64,000 bases of DNA, taken from assembly GCA_016936665.1 (NCBI GenBank), contig JAFGXI010000015.1:1-64000 (forward strand). The letters are read 5' to 3'. Position numbers and translations under genes: made by a program. Positions 34,992-44,008 of this stretch are shown in pieces. The notes under the pieces are model-generated. The model did no database searches. It was not told the DNA's origin and saw nothing but the letters and a program-made list of their open reading frames with translations. The stretch is from Bacteroidales bacterium (GTDB lineage Bacteria > Bacteroidota > Bacteroidia > Bacteroidales > JAFGXI01). Numbering within the stretch: position 1 is the stretch's first letter; each line of letters opens with the position of its first letter.

Positions 34992-35432
34992 CTAACCTCG
35001 ACCTAGCTTAGGATTTGGTAGCCTATTCCCTTTTTCATCCCACCGTTTTTGTTCAATATTTTTATCGCCATTAAATCTTATCTCTGCTTTTTTAATACCA
35101 TTTTTATGCCACCAATAGCTATATCCTTCTTTTAGCCCATCTTTGTATGTGGTCTCTCTTTTTTTGGCTCCATCTTCGTACCACCAAGTCCATAAACCAT
35201 CAAAAACACCTAGTTTGATATTGCCTTTCATCCCAATTTGACCGTTATCGTATTTATTATAAGCCACCCCTGAATAGAGTTTTCCTGTTTGTTTATCATA
35301 ATATTTTTGATCGTTACCTTGATAAAGGTTATCAATATCTGTGGAGCTTTGAGCCGACAATGTAAAGACTGACATTAGTAAAAATACGAATACCGTATTT
35401 TTTAACCAATAATTAAGGAGTTTGTGTGCCAT
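34992..35432 (-). CDS. Secreted MORN-like (YwqK-type) repeat protein
   Basis: 146 residues with an N-terminal signal-like segment (MAHKLLNYWLKNTVFVFLLM) followed by three repeats of about 22 residues of the YwqK/MORN-variant type (GVAYNKYDNGQIGMKGN; GLWTWWYEDGAKKRETTYKDG; GYSYWWHKNGIKKAEIRFNGD). The names in databases call this family antitoxin-like, but no toxin is adjacent and such repeats are more often surface or envelope modules. Start set at the ATG at 35432, not 35447, since it gives a better signal peptide. Confidence 0.75.
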   Translation of the reverse strand: MAHKLLNYWLKNTVFVFLLMSVFTLSAQSSTDIDNLYQGNDQKYYDKQTGKLYSGVAYNKYDNGQIGMKGNIKLGVFDGLWTWWYEDGAKKRETTYKDGLKEGYSYWWHKNGIKKAEIRFNGDKNIEQKRWDEKGNRLPNPKLGRG

Positions 35433-35454
35433 TTGTAAAAAAAACAATAAATAT

Positions 35455-36387
35455 TTACTCTAATGATTTTCTAAATTTAGCATTTTTAATGCTTACATTC
35501 AACTCAAATCCAAGAATTATAATAAACGCATTTAAATATAACCACATTAAGATAACAATTAAAGTACCAAGTGAACCGTAAAGCTTATTATATTGGCCAA
35601 AATTGCTAACATAAAAGGCAAATCCATAAGAAATAAGTATACTAAGTGCTGTGGCAAACATAGAGCCCGGTGAGAAAAAACGCCAATCCGTTTTTGATGC
35701 TGGGGCATAATAATACATCGACGAAAAAATGAACAAAAACAAGGCTATTACAACTATCCATTTAGCAAAAATAACCAAATAATATACAATATCTTTTGTC
35801 ATTAAATTCATGCCGACTAAGTAATCGAGCACCGGACCGGTAATAGTTATAAGAAAAATAGCAACCGACAAGAGCATAACAACAACTAACATTAAGAAAA
35901 CAGAAATAACTTGCTGGTTTAGCCATTTTCTATGCTCGTAATCTAGGCTTGTAGCATTAAAAGCCGCTATTAGGGAATTAATCCCTTTTGTAGAAAAATA
36001 TAAAGCTGAAATAAAACCAAACGATAACAAACTTCCTCTTTTATTGGTAGCAATATCTGTAATTGTTGAAGATATTGTTTCGTAGGCAAAATCAGGAGTA
36101 ATATCTTTAATCAGTCTTAATAATTCATATTGAAAATTATCAATTGGAATATAAGGGATGAGCGTAAAAAAGAAGATTATTGCAGGGAAAATGCCTAAAA
36201 AAAAGTTGAATGCTACCGAAGATGCACGAACGGCTATTGCTCCTTTAATTATACTTTTAATAAAAAAATCGAAAACATCATAAATAGGAATCCCTCCAAA
36301 GCCCGGCATCGAGTGACTTTGAGAAAACTCAAGCGCATGTTTAACTGGCTTAGTTTCTAGAATCTTTAGTTTATTTGATGTATTCAA
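35455..36387 (-). CDS. YihY/BrkB-family membrane protein
   Basis: 310 residues with six membrane helices in the YihY/virulence-factor-BrkB pattern. The family hallmarks AVRASSVAFNFFLGIFPAII (about residues 54-73), SFGFISALYFSTKGINSLI (about 121-139) and GSLGTLIVILMWLYLNAFII (about 267-286) are present, with a charged C-terminal end. Function is not established; the older RNase BN label was retracted. It overlaps nadC by 17 bases, so co-transcription is expected. Confidence 0.9.
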   Translation of the reverse strand: MNTSNKLKILETKPVKHALEFSQSHSMPGFGGIPIYDVFDFFIKSIIKGAIAVRASSVAFNFFLGIFPAIIFFFTLIPYIPIDNFQYELLRLIKDITPDFAYETISSTITDIATNKRGSLLSFGFISALYFSTKGINSLIAAFNATSLDYEHRKWLNQQVISVFLMLVVVMLLSVAIFLITITGPVLDYLVGMNLMTKDIVYYLVIFAKWIVVIALFLFIFSSMYYYAPASKTDWRFFSPGSMFATALSILISYGFAFYVSNFGQYNKLYGSLGTLIVILMWLYLNAFIIILGFELNVSIKNAKFRKSLE

Positions 36388-37225
36388 CCGCTTTAAAGCT
36401 TAAATCTAAACTCTGTATTTGATGGGTTAAAGCACCAACAGAAATAAAATCCACTCCCGTTTGGGCATATTGACTGATCGTCTTTAAGTTTATACCTCCC
36501 GAAGACTCAAGCTCTACTTTTCCTGCAACCATTTGCACGGCTGTATATGTGTCCTCAACAGAAAAATTATCGAGCATTATTCTATCCACACCCTCTGTGT
36601 TGATTGCTTCTTCTAATTCTGCAAAATTTCTAACCTCGACTTCAATTTTCAAAGTTTTATTGATCGATTTTAGGTAGTGTAATGTTTTTTTAACAGCGTT
36701 ACCTATCCCTCCAGAAAAATCTACATGATTATCTTTGATCATAACCATATCGTATAAACCAAATCGATGATTGTATCCCCCCCCTATTCTAACGGCTTCT
36801 TTTTCCAAGAAACGATTCAATGGTGTCGTTTTCCTTGTATCGAGAATTTTTGTTTCTGTTCCGAACATCAATTTAGCGTATTCTGAAGTTTGTGTAGCAA
36901 TTCCACTCATGCGCTGCATAACATTTAACAAAAGACGTTCGGCTTGAAGTAGTTGCTGGACTTTTCCAATCACATCGAAAGCCAGATCGCCTTTTTTTAC
37001 TGAGGCTCCATCTTCTATGTACGTTGTAATCTTTGCTTGCGAATCGAAATGTTGAATGATTTTTTTTGCAATTTCAACACCTGCAATAATTCCATTTTGC
37101 TTCACTAATAAATGCATTTTTCCAACGACACCTGCCGGAATACATGCTAACGAAGTATGATCACCATCTCCAATATCTTCTTTAATTGCTTGTAAAATAA
37201 AGCCATCCAACTCGTTATTCGTCAT
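36371..37225 (-). CDS. nadC: Nicotinate-nucleotide pyrophosphorylase NadC
   Basis: 284 residues. Quinolinate phosphoribosyltransferase of de novo NAD synthesis. Signature: NVMQRMSGIATQT (about residues 102-114), DTRKTTP (about 128-134), GGGYNHRFGLYDMVMIKDNH (about 147-166) and VEVRNFAELEEAI and DRIMLDNFS, ending with the SGGINLKTI and GVDFISVGALTH loops that bind the PRPP phosphate. It overlaps DUF4783 by 11 bases and YihY by 17 bases. nadA and nadB are not in this window. Confidence 0.95.
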   Translation of the reverse strand: MTNNELDGFILQAIKEDIGDGDHTSLACIPAGVVGKMHLLVKQNGIIAGVEIAKKIIQHFDSQAKITTYIEDGASVKKGDLAFDVIGKVQQLLQAERLLLNVMQRMSGIATQTSEYAKLMFGTETKILDTRKTTPLNRFLEKEAVRIGGGYNHRFGLYDMVMIKDNHVDFSGGIGNAVKKTLHYLKSINKTLKIEVEVRNFAELEEAINTEGVDRIMLDNFSVEDTYTAVQMVAGKVELESSGGINLKTISQYAQTGVDFISVGALTHQIQSLDLSFKAVEYIK

Positions 37226-37607
37226 CTTCTATTCTAAGTTGATAAAGTAAATTTTGGCCTGATTTATTTTTAAGTAGGTAGTATATTCTAAACGATTTTC
37301 GTTCCGTTTTCAAAGTCCCTATATAATACTGGGAATTTTCATTTCCTCCATGATGCAATATCTCAAAAGATTTTGGAGAATTAGTGGTAAAAAACTGTTT
37401 CAGAATTTGTTCGGCTTGAACATTTGAATATACATTCTCTTTATCTAATAAAACTAATTCAATAGTTTGATTAAAATATTGCTTTAGAGTCTCGGTATTA
37501 CCTTTTCCTAGAGCAACATTTATTTCGTCGGGAACACCTGCAAACGTATACAACCAAAAGCTTATGGCTAATAGTGCAATTGTAATAAAATTTAAACTGT
37601 TTTTCAT
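37215..37607 (-). CDS. DUF4783-family secreted protein
   Basis: 130 residues: signal-like helix (about 5-24, LNFITIALLAISFWLYTFAG), then an NTF2/SnoaL-like compact domain with EINVALGKGNTETLKQYFNQTIELVLL (about 28-55) and QAEQILKQFFTTNSPKSFEILHHGG. This matches DUF4783, a Bacteroidota family of unknown function that frequently sits beside nadC. It is the third of an overlapping gene run. Confidence 0.82.
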   Translation of the reverse strand: MKNSLNFITIALLAISFWLYTFAGVPDEINVALGKGNTETLKQYFNQTIELVLLDKENVYSNVQAEQILKQFFTTNSPKSFEILHHGGNENSQYYIGTLKTERKSFRIYYLLKNKSGQNLLYQLRIEDDE

Positions 37608-37661
37608 AATGGGCTAAAGTTATCAAAAATCATACAAACTTTACATTTTATATTAACAAAA

Positions 37662-38528
37662 TTACAATAAAATAATTTTCATAAGTTGCTCTAATTCATC
37701 GGCTTTTTCGAACTCATTATTCGATTTTAGATTTTCTTGTATCAAACTAAAGTAACTTTTTAAAATCATAATATTACTAGTGGGGTTAAGTTGATTTTCA
37801 GTGACCTTTAGCTTATTTTTTTCGATATATTGTTCTATTTCTTGATGTCCAAATACAGCCCCATTATTAAATGGATTGATATAAAACAAAACATCTTCAG
37901 CATTTTGATTGGCCCAATTTACGTGATTTGTATTTAGATACGCTAAAATAAAATTACCGGGCAAATCGATGCCATAAACCGGTAAATCTAGCGATTGGCA
38001 TAAAACTTTGTAAAATAATCCCAAACTGTAGTCGTTCCCTTTTTTATGAGTAAGTACTTCGCTCACAAAAAATGGCTTCCCATCGGGTTTAGTTTGATTT
38101 ATTCTTTTGATTTTGTGCTTCTTATAAATAATATAATTTACAATCTGAATTTTTTCGAAGGCTGTAAGGTTATCATTCAACTCTAACCAAATCTCTCGTT
38201 TAATTTGTTCGAATTGTGATTTCAAAAGCGACTCGTCTATCGCTTGAAAATAAACTTTTGAAATAGTGAGCAATATCGACAACCAATCTTTCCTTCCTGT
38301 ATCGACCCACTTTTCGGCGTGCAGTAAAACTTGTGTAAAATTAATAGTATGAATAATATCTTCGATTCGGGAATGCACTATTGGCAACAAACTATTGCCC
38401 CACACCGTTTCTAAGTATGGTATAATTTCGGAACCCTGATTTACAATCGTCGGTTTAACCATACGATATATCTGTAAATCGGGATCTTCGAGTAATTTAA
38501 CCTGTGCTTCCAGATCTTTGTTTATCAT
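37662..38528 (-). CDS. SirB1-family transglutaminase-like protein
   Basis: 288 residues. N-terminal helical part, then the SirB1/transglutaminase-like core with NYIIYKKHKIKRI (about 132-144), HKKGNDYSLGLFYKVLCQSLDLPVYGIDLPGNFIL-type segment (about 161-195, where Asn replaces the usual His of GFPGHF), and INPFNNGAVF (about 217-226). The Asn in LPGNF and lack of a clear Cys-His pair make it probably non-catalytic. Function in Bacteroidota unknown. A -7-like box (TAAGTTTG, 38541-38534) sits five bases upstream of the ATG. Confidence 0.75.
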   Translation of the reverse strand: MINKDLEAQVKLLEDPDLQIYRMVKPTIVNQGSEIIPYLETVWGNSLLPIVHSRIEDIIHTINFTQVLLHAEKWVDTGRKDWLSILLTISKVYFQAIDESLLKSQFEQIKREIWLELNDNLTAFEKIQIVNYIIYKKHKIKRINQTKPDGKPFFVSEVLTHKKGNDYSLGLFYKVLCQSLDLPVYGIDLPGNFILAYLNTNHVNWANQNAEDVLFYINPFNNGAVFGHQEIEQYIEKNKLKVTENQLNPTSNIMILKSYFSLIQENLKSNNEFEKADELEQLMKIILL

Positions 38529-38533
38529 AAAAC

Positions 38534-38541
38534 CAAACTTA
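38534..38541 (-). promoter_or_regulatory. -7 promoter element of the SirB1-like gene
   Basis: TAAGTTTG on the minus strand matches TAnnTTTG, with only five bases to the start codon. No -33 element was found. Confidence 0.4.
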
Positions 38542-38633
38542 TATTGAATAATACAAGTAAAATCGTGCCTTTCTCTATTTTTTTCAACGCATTACTGTTA
38601 ATTGTTGAACAAAATATTTGCGATGTTCTTTTT

Positions 38634-40166
38634 TTAGAAAAAATCGTATTGATTTACCATACTCGACTTTATTCCCAAAAAGTAGAATGATTCTTTAATA
38701 TTAATATTCTGGAATTCTACATTTCTATGCCTATACGTTCCGTAAATTCTAAGATTATAGGCAGGATTGACAAGAAAAGAAATTGAAAATTCATGATTTT
38801 GTATTTGCGCTGGCTCACTTAGTTTTTCGGTTGAATAATCGAAATTTGAGTAGTTGATTGCTAATATTTCATAAGAGCTGCTACTAGCCAATTGAATTCT
38901 GTATTGCAGGGTAAAATCTTTAAGCTCTGTATTTAGTTCTCCAATAATTTCATCAAAATCATTTCCTAATGGGTGAGCAATAAATTGGTTATAATTAACA
39001 TATGATTGATAATCTGAACTAGTATAAACGGCTTCGTCGACGTGATTTAACTCGATTCGTGCAAATAAAGGCAATTTGCCAATATTATAAAGTTTCAAGC
39101 CGACTTGATAAGCTTGTTTTTTTTCTCCATCTGCCAACCATTGTCCATAAGCAACAACTCCTTTTGATATTTTAAACCGCAAATTTACTCCAATCAATGC
39201 ATTAGCGGTTGGATAATCCATCCCATAAGCTATAGTATTTGTAAATGGTAGAGGGCTATAAGCAACCAAAGAAGGCATATAATGATTTTCTTGTTTCCCT
39301 TTCCAGACGATAGATTCAATTAGCGAAAACTCTGCAAAACGGCTCATTATGTACGATAAACTAATTGTTGAGCCATAGCGTCTATTATGAATTTCGGTAT
39401 TACCATCTTCATTTCTTGCATTTTGGTAGAGATTAAACTGATGCGTTATTCTAAATTTACTTAATGTAGTGACTAATTTAAAATATGGCATATTAAACGA
39501 TTCATCCGACATTATAACAGAGCGATATCCATCGCCTATATATGTTTTGCCATGTCCAATCTGAAGACCAAAAGCTTTTACCGGTTTATAAAACACAAAC
39601 CCATAACTTTGTGAATAATCGAATCCTCTATCTTTATAAATCCTCATTCTACCTTGCCCCGGCACAACTCTATTATCTTTTACAAACTGAGAGTAATAAG
39701 TTGGGAAAAAAGCTTGATTTTCATAAAAGCCAGATACAAAGTAAATATGTTTTCCTAAACTTCCATATAAATCGAAACCTCTAGTATTAACCATCAAAGA
39801 TTGCGTATCGCCAGACTTTCCTATAGAAAAATTGATGATTGGGTTAATATTTATAGAAAGATTAGGATGAGCGTAATGAATTAGATCATCAGTTCGTAAC
39901 TTTTTCCACCAAACAGGATGTTTAAACTTTGATATTAATTTTTGATCTCTTGGCAATTTATACCAAACAGAATCTACTCTAAAAAAATCAGATAAATCAC
40001 TCTTTATTATTGGTTTAATAGACAAAAATGAATTTTCATTTTGGCTAAAAAAAGCACGCTCAATAGGAATCGATTTATTGTTGTTTAAGGGCAATAACTC
40101 AGACTGTGCATAAGATGCCGCAAAACAAAACAGCATTAAAACTAGAATACTATTTTTTTGCATCAA
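38634..40166 (-). CDS. RemB-like outer-membrane beta-barrel protein
   Basis: 510 residues with signal peptide (MMQKNSILVLMLFCFAASYAQ) and a beta-barrel of amphipathic strands. GLQIGHGKTYIGDGYRSVIMSDESFNMPYF (about 195-225) resembles the gliding-protein RemB / Wzi-like capsule-attachment family, with the glycine-rich I-G-D-G-Y-R-S turn. RemB-type proteins act in surface motility or in holding exopolysaccharide at the outer membrane; which applies here is not visible. It overlaps the WecA-like gene by 17 bases, so a role in surface glycan is a fair guess. Confidence 0.65.
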   Translation of the reverse strand: MMQKNSILVLMLFCFAASYAQSELLPLNNNKSIPIERAFFSQNENSFLSIKPIIKSDLSDFFRVDSVWYKLPRDQKLISKFKHPVWWKKLRTDDLIHYAHPNLSININPIINFSIGKSGDTQSLMVNTRGFDLYGSLGKHIYFVSGFYENQAFFPTYYSQFVKDNRVVPGQGRMRIYKDRGFDYSQSYGFVFYKPVKAFGLQIGHGKTYIGDGYRSVIMSDESFNMPYFKLVTTLSKFRITHQFNLYQNARNEDGNTEIHNRRYGSTISLSYIMSRFAEFSLIESIVWKGKQENHYMPSLVAYSPLPFTNTIAYGMDYPTANALIGVNLRFKISKGVVAYGQWLADGEKKQAYQVGLKLYNIGKLPLFARIELNHVDEAVYTSSDYQSYVNYNQFIAHPLGNDFDEIIGELNTELKDFTLQYRIQLASSSSYEILAINYSNFDYSTEKLSEPAQIQNHEFSISFLVNPAYNLRIYGTYRHRNVEFQNINIKESFYFLGIKSSMVNQYDFF

Positions 40167-41214
40167 TTTTTGATTTTCTTTTTCTTGAGAAATACCACAA
40201 AACGGTGGAAAACGTCAACATTATGAATAAAATCAGCAAACCTATAAGATAATTCCCTAACTGATGAAAAACAAATATCAATGAAATTATAAGCAGATTT
40301 AAAAGGACGATAAAAACAGTTGATACTTCGTGCGAAAAGCCATTATCTAACAACAAATGATGAATATGATTGCGGTCTGGCTTAAAAGGCGAATGTCCTT
40401 TAGATAAACGAATTGTAAAACTTCGCAACAAATCGAACAACGGATAAGCTAAAACGCCCATTGCTAAAGCCGGGCCTGAATGAAATTTGTATTCACATGC
40501 ACAATGCCCATTAGTTTCGATAAAATGAATGGCTAAAACCGACATGATAATTCCTAACAACAAAGACCCTGTATCACCCATAAAAATTTTAGAAGGTGCC
40601 AAATTATATCTTAAAAAAGACACCAAGGCACCAATCAAAGTAAAAGCTAAAAGAGCCATAGGCGATGTCTCATCGATAATGTAAAACCAAGAGCCATAAG
40701 CTAAAGAAGCTACAATACCTATACTTGCTGATAAGCCATTAATCCCATCTATCAAATTAAATGAATTGACAATAACTAAAATCGTAAGAATACTAAAAAT
40801 TACACTTATCAGGTAAGGCAATTCATATAAACCAAAGATACCATAAAACGAGGTAAGCCTAATATCTCCCCATATTGTAAGAACCATTGCTGCAAACATT
40901 TGTCCCATTAACTTATGAAAAGCCGGGAGTGTTAGTAAATCATCTTTTAAACCGATAAACGTAACGATAGTCATTGCAGCAATAACGTACTTCAATAACG
41001 ATGGCTGTGCGAAATTACCCCAAAAAGTAAGTGAAAACACAATTGCAACATAAAAAGCAACTCCACCTAAAGTAGGAACTGCGTGGCTATGTGAAGTTCG
41101 TTCGTTGGGTTCGTCGTATAGCTTCTTAACTTTTGCAACAGCAATCAACGAAGGGATGATTGCAAAAGTCAATACCAAACTAGTTAAAAAACTAGAAAAA
41201 AGTGCTTGTATCAT
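40150..41214 (-). CDS. MraY/WecA-family undecaprenyl-phosphate sugar-1-phosphate transferase
   Basis: 354 residues with about eleven membrane helices. Catalytic motifs are visible: DERTSHSHAVPTLGG (about 38-52), NSFNLIDGINGLSAS (about 149-163), FMGDTGSLLLG (about 211-221) and the cytoplasmic His-rich KPDRNHIHHLLLD loop (about 278-290). It is closer to WecA than to MraY, since it lacks the extra MraY segments. It would start a lipid-linked glycan. Divergent from ftsX; a -7 box lies just upstream. Confidence 0.9.
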   Translation of the reverse strand: MIQALFSSFLTSLVLTFAIIPSLIAVAKVKKLYDEPNERTSHSHAVPTLGGVAFYVAIVFSLTFWGNFAQPSLLKYVIAAMTIVTFIGLKDDLLTLPAFHKLMGQMFAAMVLTIWGDIRLTSFYGIFGLYELPYLISVIFSILTILVIVNSFNLIDGINGLSASIGIVASLAYGSWFYIIDETSPMALLAFTLIGALVSFLRYNLAPSKIFMGDTGSLLLGIIMSVLAIHFIETNGHCACEYKFHSGPALAMGVLAYPLFDLLRSFTIRLSKGHSPFKPDRNHIHHLLLDNGFSHEVSTVFIVLLNLLIISLIFVFHQLGNYLIGLLILFIMLTFSTVLWYFSRKRKSKIDAKK

Positions 41215-41222
41215 AATTGATC

Positions 41223-41231
41223 ACAAATTTA
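41223..41231 (-). promoter_or_regulatory. -7 promoter element of the WecA-like gene
   Basis: TAAATTTGT on the minus strand matches TAnnTTTG; eight bases separate it from the ATG. No -33 TTTG was found. Confidence 0.5.
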
Positions 41232-41297
41232 TAGCTTTTTTGAAATTACATTGAAAAATTTATTAAGAAACATTAAGAATAAAGCTGAATATTATTT

Positions 41298-41328
41298 TTT
41301 GACTTTTAACACGGATTGCTATATTTGT
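41298..41328 (+). promoter_or_regulatory. Bacteroidota-type promoter of the ftsX operon
   Basis: TTTG at 41298-41301, an 18-base spacer, then TATATTTGT at 41320-41328. Both elements are exact. It ends 18 bases before the ftsX ATG. Confidence 0.8.
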
Positions 41329-41346
41329 TAATTAAAACAATTACTA

Positions 41347-42222
41347 ATGGCCAATCATAACAAAATTGCAAATCGCAGGCTAAGAAGTGCATATTTAACC
41401 ACAACTATAAGCATCTCATTAGTTCTTCTTATTGTTGGAATTATAGGTTTTTTAGGATTAAATGCTGAAAAATTATCAAATTATGTAAAAGAAAATATTG
41501 GACTAACAGTATACATTAAAGATGAAACAAAACAGGCTGACATTAACAAGCTACAGAAAATGCTGGACGCCAAACCCTATGTAAAATCAACCGAATTAAT
41601 AACCAAAGAACAAGCCGCTGAGATATTACAGAAAGATCTTGGTGAGGACTTTATTAGTTTCTTAGGATCAAATCCGCTTTCTGCATCTATAAATGTGCAT
41701 TTTTATGCAGATTATGCTCAACTTGACAGTTTGTCTGCCATTGAGAAAAATCTACAAAGCTATGCTCAAGTTAAGGAAGTTGTGTACCAAAAAGATTTAG
41801 TTTCTTTAATCGACAATAATGTTAGAAAAATCAGCATTATTTTATTGATTTTCGGAGGACTTTTATTTTTAACTTCCTATACACTTATCAACAATACCAT
41901 CCGGCTTTCGGTTTATTCTCAAAGGTTTATTATACGTACCATGAAGCTTGTAGGCGCTACCAAGGGATTCATCAGAACACCTTTTCTAGCTAAAAGCATG
42001 ACTATGGGCTTCGCAAGCAGTTTACTTTCGATATCGATTTTATTTGTAATGATTTACATGCTAAGAAATGAATTCAATGGATTAGTCGATTTCAACGACT
42101 TAAAACTTCTCGGCATTTTATTCATTGGCATAATTATATTCGGTATCATTATTTCATTTTTGGCAACTTATTTTGCTATCAATAAATATTTAAGAATTAA
42201 AGAACAAGAATTGTATTACTAA
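41347..42222 (+). CDS. ftsX: Cell-division protein FtsX
   Basis: 291 residues with the FtsX layout: N-terminal membrane helix (about 18-40), a periplasmic domain (about 41-160, with EKLSNYVKENIGLTVYIKDE), and three C-terminal helices (about 165-190, 220-245, 255-280). FtsX pairs with the ATPase FtsE at the divisome, controlling peptidoglycan hydrolases. The QRFIIRTMKLVGATKGFIRTPF segment (about 197-218) is the typical FtsX loop. ftsE is elsewhere. First gene of the run ftsX-DUF3098-uppP-truB-queA. Confidence 0.92.
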   Translation: MANHNKIANRRLRSAYLTTTISISLVLLIVGIIGFLGLNAEKLSNYVKENIGLTVYIKDETKQADINKLQKMLDAKPYVKSTELITKEQAAEILQKDLGEDFISFLGSNPLSASINVHFYADYAQLDSLSAIEKNLQSYAQVKEVVYQKDLVSLIDNNVRKISIILLIFGGLLFLTSYTLINNTIRLSVYSQRFIIRTMKLVGATKGFIRTPFLAKSMTMGFASSLLSISILFVMIYMLRNEFNGLVDFNDLKLLGILFIGIIIFGIIISFLATYFAINKYLRIKEQELYY

Positions 42223-42235
42223 AATAAAAAAATTT

Positions 42236-42472
42236 ATGGCTGTAAATAACGAACGACAAGGGTTTGCACTCGACAAAACAAACTACATCCTTATTGCGGT
42301 TGGTTTAGTTATAATTATAATAGGCTTTATGTTATTAGCCGGCGGGAAAGCAGATAGCCCAGATGTTTTTAATCCGGAAGTGTTTTCTGTAAGAAGAATC
42401 ACGATTGCCCCGTTAGTTATCTTAGCAGGCTTCGTATTCGAGATTTATGCCATCATGAAAAAACCTAAATAA
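42236..42472 (+). CDS. DUF3098-family membrane protein
   Basis: 78 residues with two membrane helices (about 18-38 and 55-72) separated by a short loop. The text KTNYILIAVGLVIIIIGFML and RRITIAPLVILAGFVFEIYA is typical of DUF3098, which is conserved between ftsX and uppP in Bacteroidota; function unknown, perhaps an FtsX or UppP accessory. The TAA stop shares its last A with the ATG of uppP. Confidence 0.85.
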   Translation: MAVNNERQGFALDKTNYILIAVGLVIIIIGFMLLAGGKADSPDVFNPEVFSVRRITIAPLVILAGFVFEIYAIMKKPK

Positions 42473-43269
42473 TGAGTTGGTTAGAAGCCGCACTATTAGG
42501 CTTAATACAAGGGTTAACGGAGTTTTTACCTGTATCGAGCAGTGGGCATATTGAATTGGTGAAATATATTTTTGGCGATCAACAAGCCCCTGAAACAGGC
42601 ATGTTAATGACCGTAGTTCTACATGCAGCTACAGCATTAAGCACTATAGTAATTTTCAGAAAAGAAATTATAGAAATTTTCAAAGGATTATTTCAATTCA
42701 AATGGAACGATGAGTTTAAATTCTCTCTAAAAATTATAATTTCCATGATGCCAGCAGCCTTTGTTGGTGTTTTATTTGAAGAAGAATTAGAACAATTATT
42801 CGATCATCAAATTGTATTTGTCGGTAGCATGCTAATCGTTACAGCGATCTTACTCTTTTTCGCCGACAAAGCAAAAAACACAAACAAAGATGTAAGTTAC
42901 AAGCACTCTTTAATTATTGGAATATCTCAAGCCATTGCAATATTACCCGGCATTTCCAGATCTGGAGCAACCATTTCTACATCGGTATTATTAGGTATCG
43001 ATCGAACAAAAGCAGCAAGGTTCTCTTTTTTGATGGTAGTCCCTTTAATTCTTGGTAAAATGGCCAAAGACTTATTAAGCGGGGAACTCATGCAAGAATC
43101 TGTAAATTTTAGTAACTTAGGAATCGGGTTTATTGTTTCGTTTCTTACCGGACTCCTCGCCTGTACTTGGATGATTCAATTAGTAAAAAAAAGCAAATTA
43201 ACATATTTTGCAATTTATTGCTTAATTATTGGCGTAATAGCTATCTTTGCAGGTTTAAATATTTTATAG
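42472..43269 (+). CDS. uppP: Undecaprenyl-diphosphatase UppP (BacA)
   Basis: 265 residues with eight membrane helices. Catalytic motifs: EFLPVSSSGH (about residues 17-26) and GISRSGATISTSV (about 160-172), which form the active site for undecaprenyl-diphosphate dephosphorylation in peptidoglycan and lipid-carrier recycling. It overlaps the preceding gene by one base and is followed after seven bases by truB. Confidence 0.96.
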   Translation: MSWLEAALLGLIQGLTEFLPVSSSGHIELVKYIFGDQQAPETGMLMTVVLHAATALSTIVIFRKEIIEIFKGLFQFKWNDEFKFSLKIIISMMPAAFVGVLFEEELEQLFDHQIVFVGSMLIVTAILLFFADKAKNTNKDVSYKHSLIIGISQAIAILPGISRSGATISTSVLLGIDRTKAARFSFLMVVPLILGKMAKDLLSGELMQESVNFSNLGIGFIVSFLTGLLACTWMIQLVKKSKLTYFAIYCLIIGVIAIFAGLNIL

Positions 43270-43276
43270 TTGTAAA

Positions 43277-44008
43277 GTGTTATTAAAAGAAGATTTTTTA
43301 AACGGTCAAGTACTATTAATGAATAAAGATACGCATTGGACTTCTTTTGATTTAGTCAATAAAACACGTAATCTAATTAAAAAAACATTCAACATTAAAA
43401 AAATAAAGGTTGGGCATGCCGGAACTTTAGATCCCTTGGCGTCTGGTTTGATGATAATTTGCACAGGCAAATTCACCAAGAAAATCAACGAATTTCAAGA
43501 TTTAGACAAAACATACAGAACAACAATAAAGCTTGGAGAAAGCACGCCTTCTTTCGATACCGAAACTGAAGTTGATATAACATTACCCGTAGATCACATA
43601 AACCTTGAACTTGTTAAACAAACTTTACAACAATTTGTAGGCAAGCAGGAACAAGTTCCACCGATTTATTCTGCCATTAATATTGATGGCAAAAGAGCAT
43701 ATCAGATTGCAAGAAAGGGCGAGACTAGAGAGCTTAAAAGTAGGAGCATCAATATATACAATATCGAAATACTTGAATTTAACTTACCTAACTTAAGCAT
43801 AGAAGTAACCTGTAGCAAAGGAACTTATGTAAGAGCTTTGGCCAGAGACGTTGGCGAAGCATTGAATACGGTAGCTCACATTACCTCATTAGAAAGAACA
43901 AAAATTGGCAACATGAATTTAAATGAAGCCATCACAATAAAAGAATTAGAAAATAAGTTAATCAGTCACAATAAACAGGTCGTACCATATGAAACTGTCA
44001 AAATTTAA
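43277..44008 (+). CDS. truB: tRNA pseudouridine-55 synthase TruB
   Basis: 243 residues. TruB makes pseudouridine 55 in the T loop of tRNAs. The catalytic Asp lies in [21 protein letters not shown] (about residues 45-65); [19 protein letters not shown] (about 131-149) and [18 protein letters not shown] (about 179-196) are the other hallmarks. The start is GTG at 43277, the only start that keeps the family N-terminus [17 protein letters not shown]; it overlaps nothing upstream and overlaps queA by 20 bases at its end. Confidence 0.95.
   Translation: MLLKEDFLNGQVLLMNKDTHWTSFDLVNKTRNLIKKTFNIKKIKVGHAGTLDPLASGLMIICTGKFTKKINEFQDLDKTYRTTIKLGESTPSFDTETEVDITLPVDHINLELVKQTLQQFVGKQEQVPPIYSAINIDGKRAYQIARKGETRELKSRSINIYNIEILEFNLPNLSIEVTCSKGTYVRALARDVGEALNTVAHITSLERTKIGNMNLNEAITIKELENKLISHNKQVVPYETVKI

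Noticed and set aside
34992..35432. Antitoxin of a toxin-antitoxin pair (database name of the YwqK family)
   Set aside because: No toxin gene is adjacent, and the repeats with a signal peptide point to the envelope.
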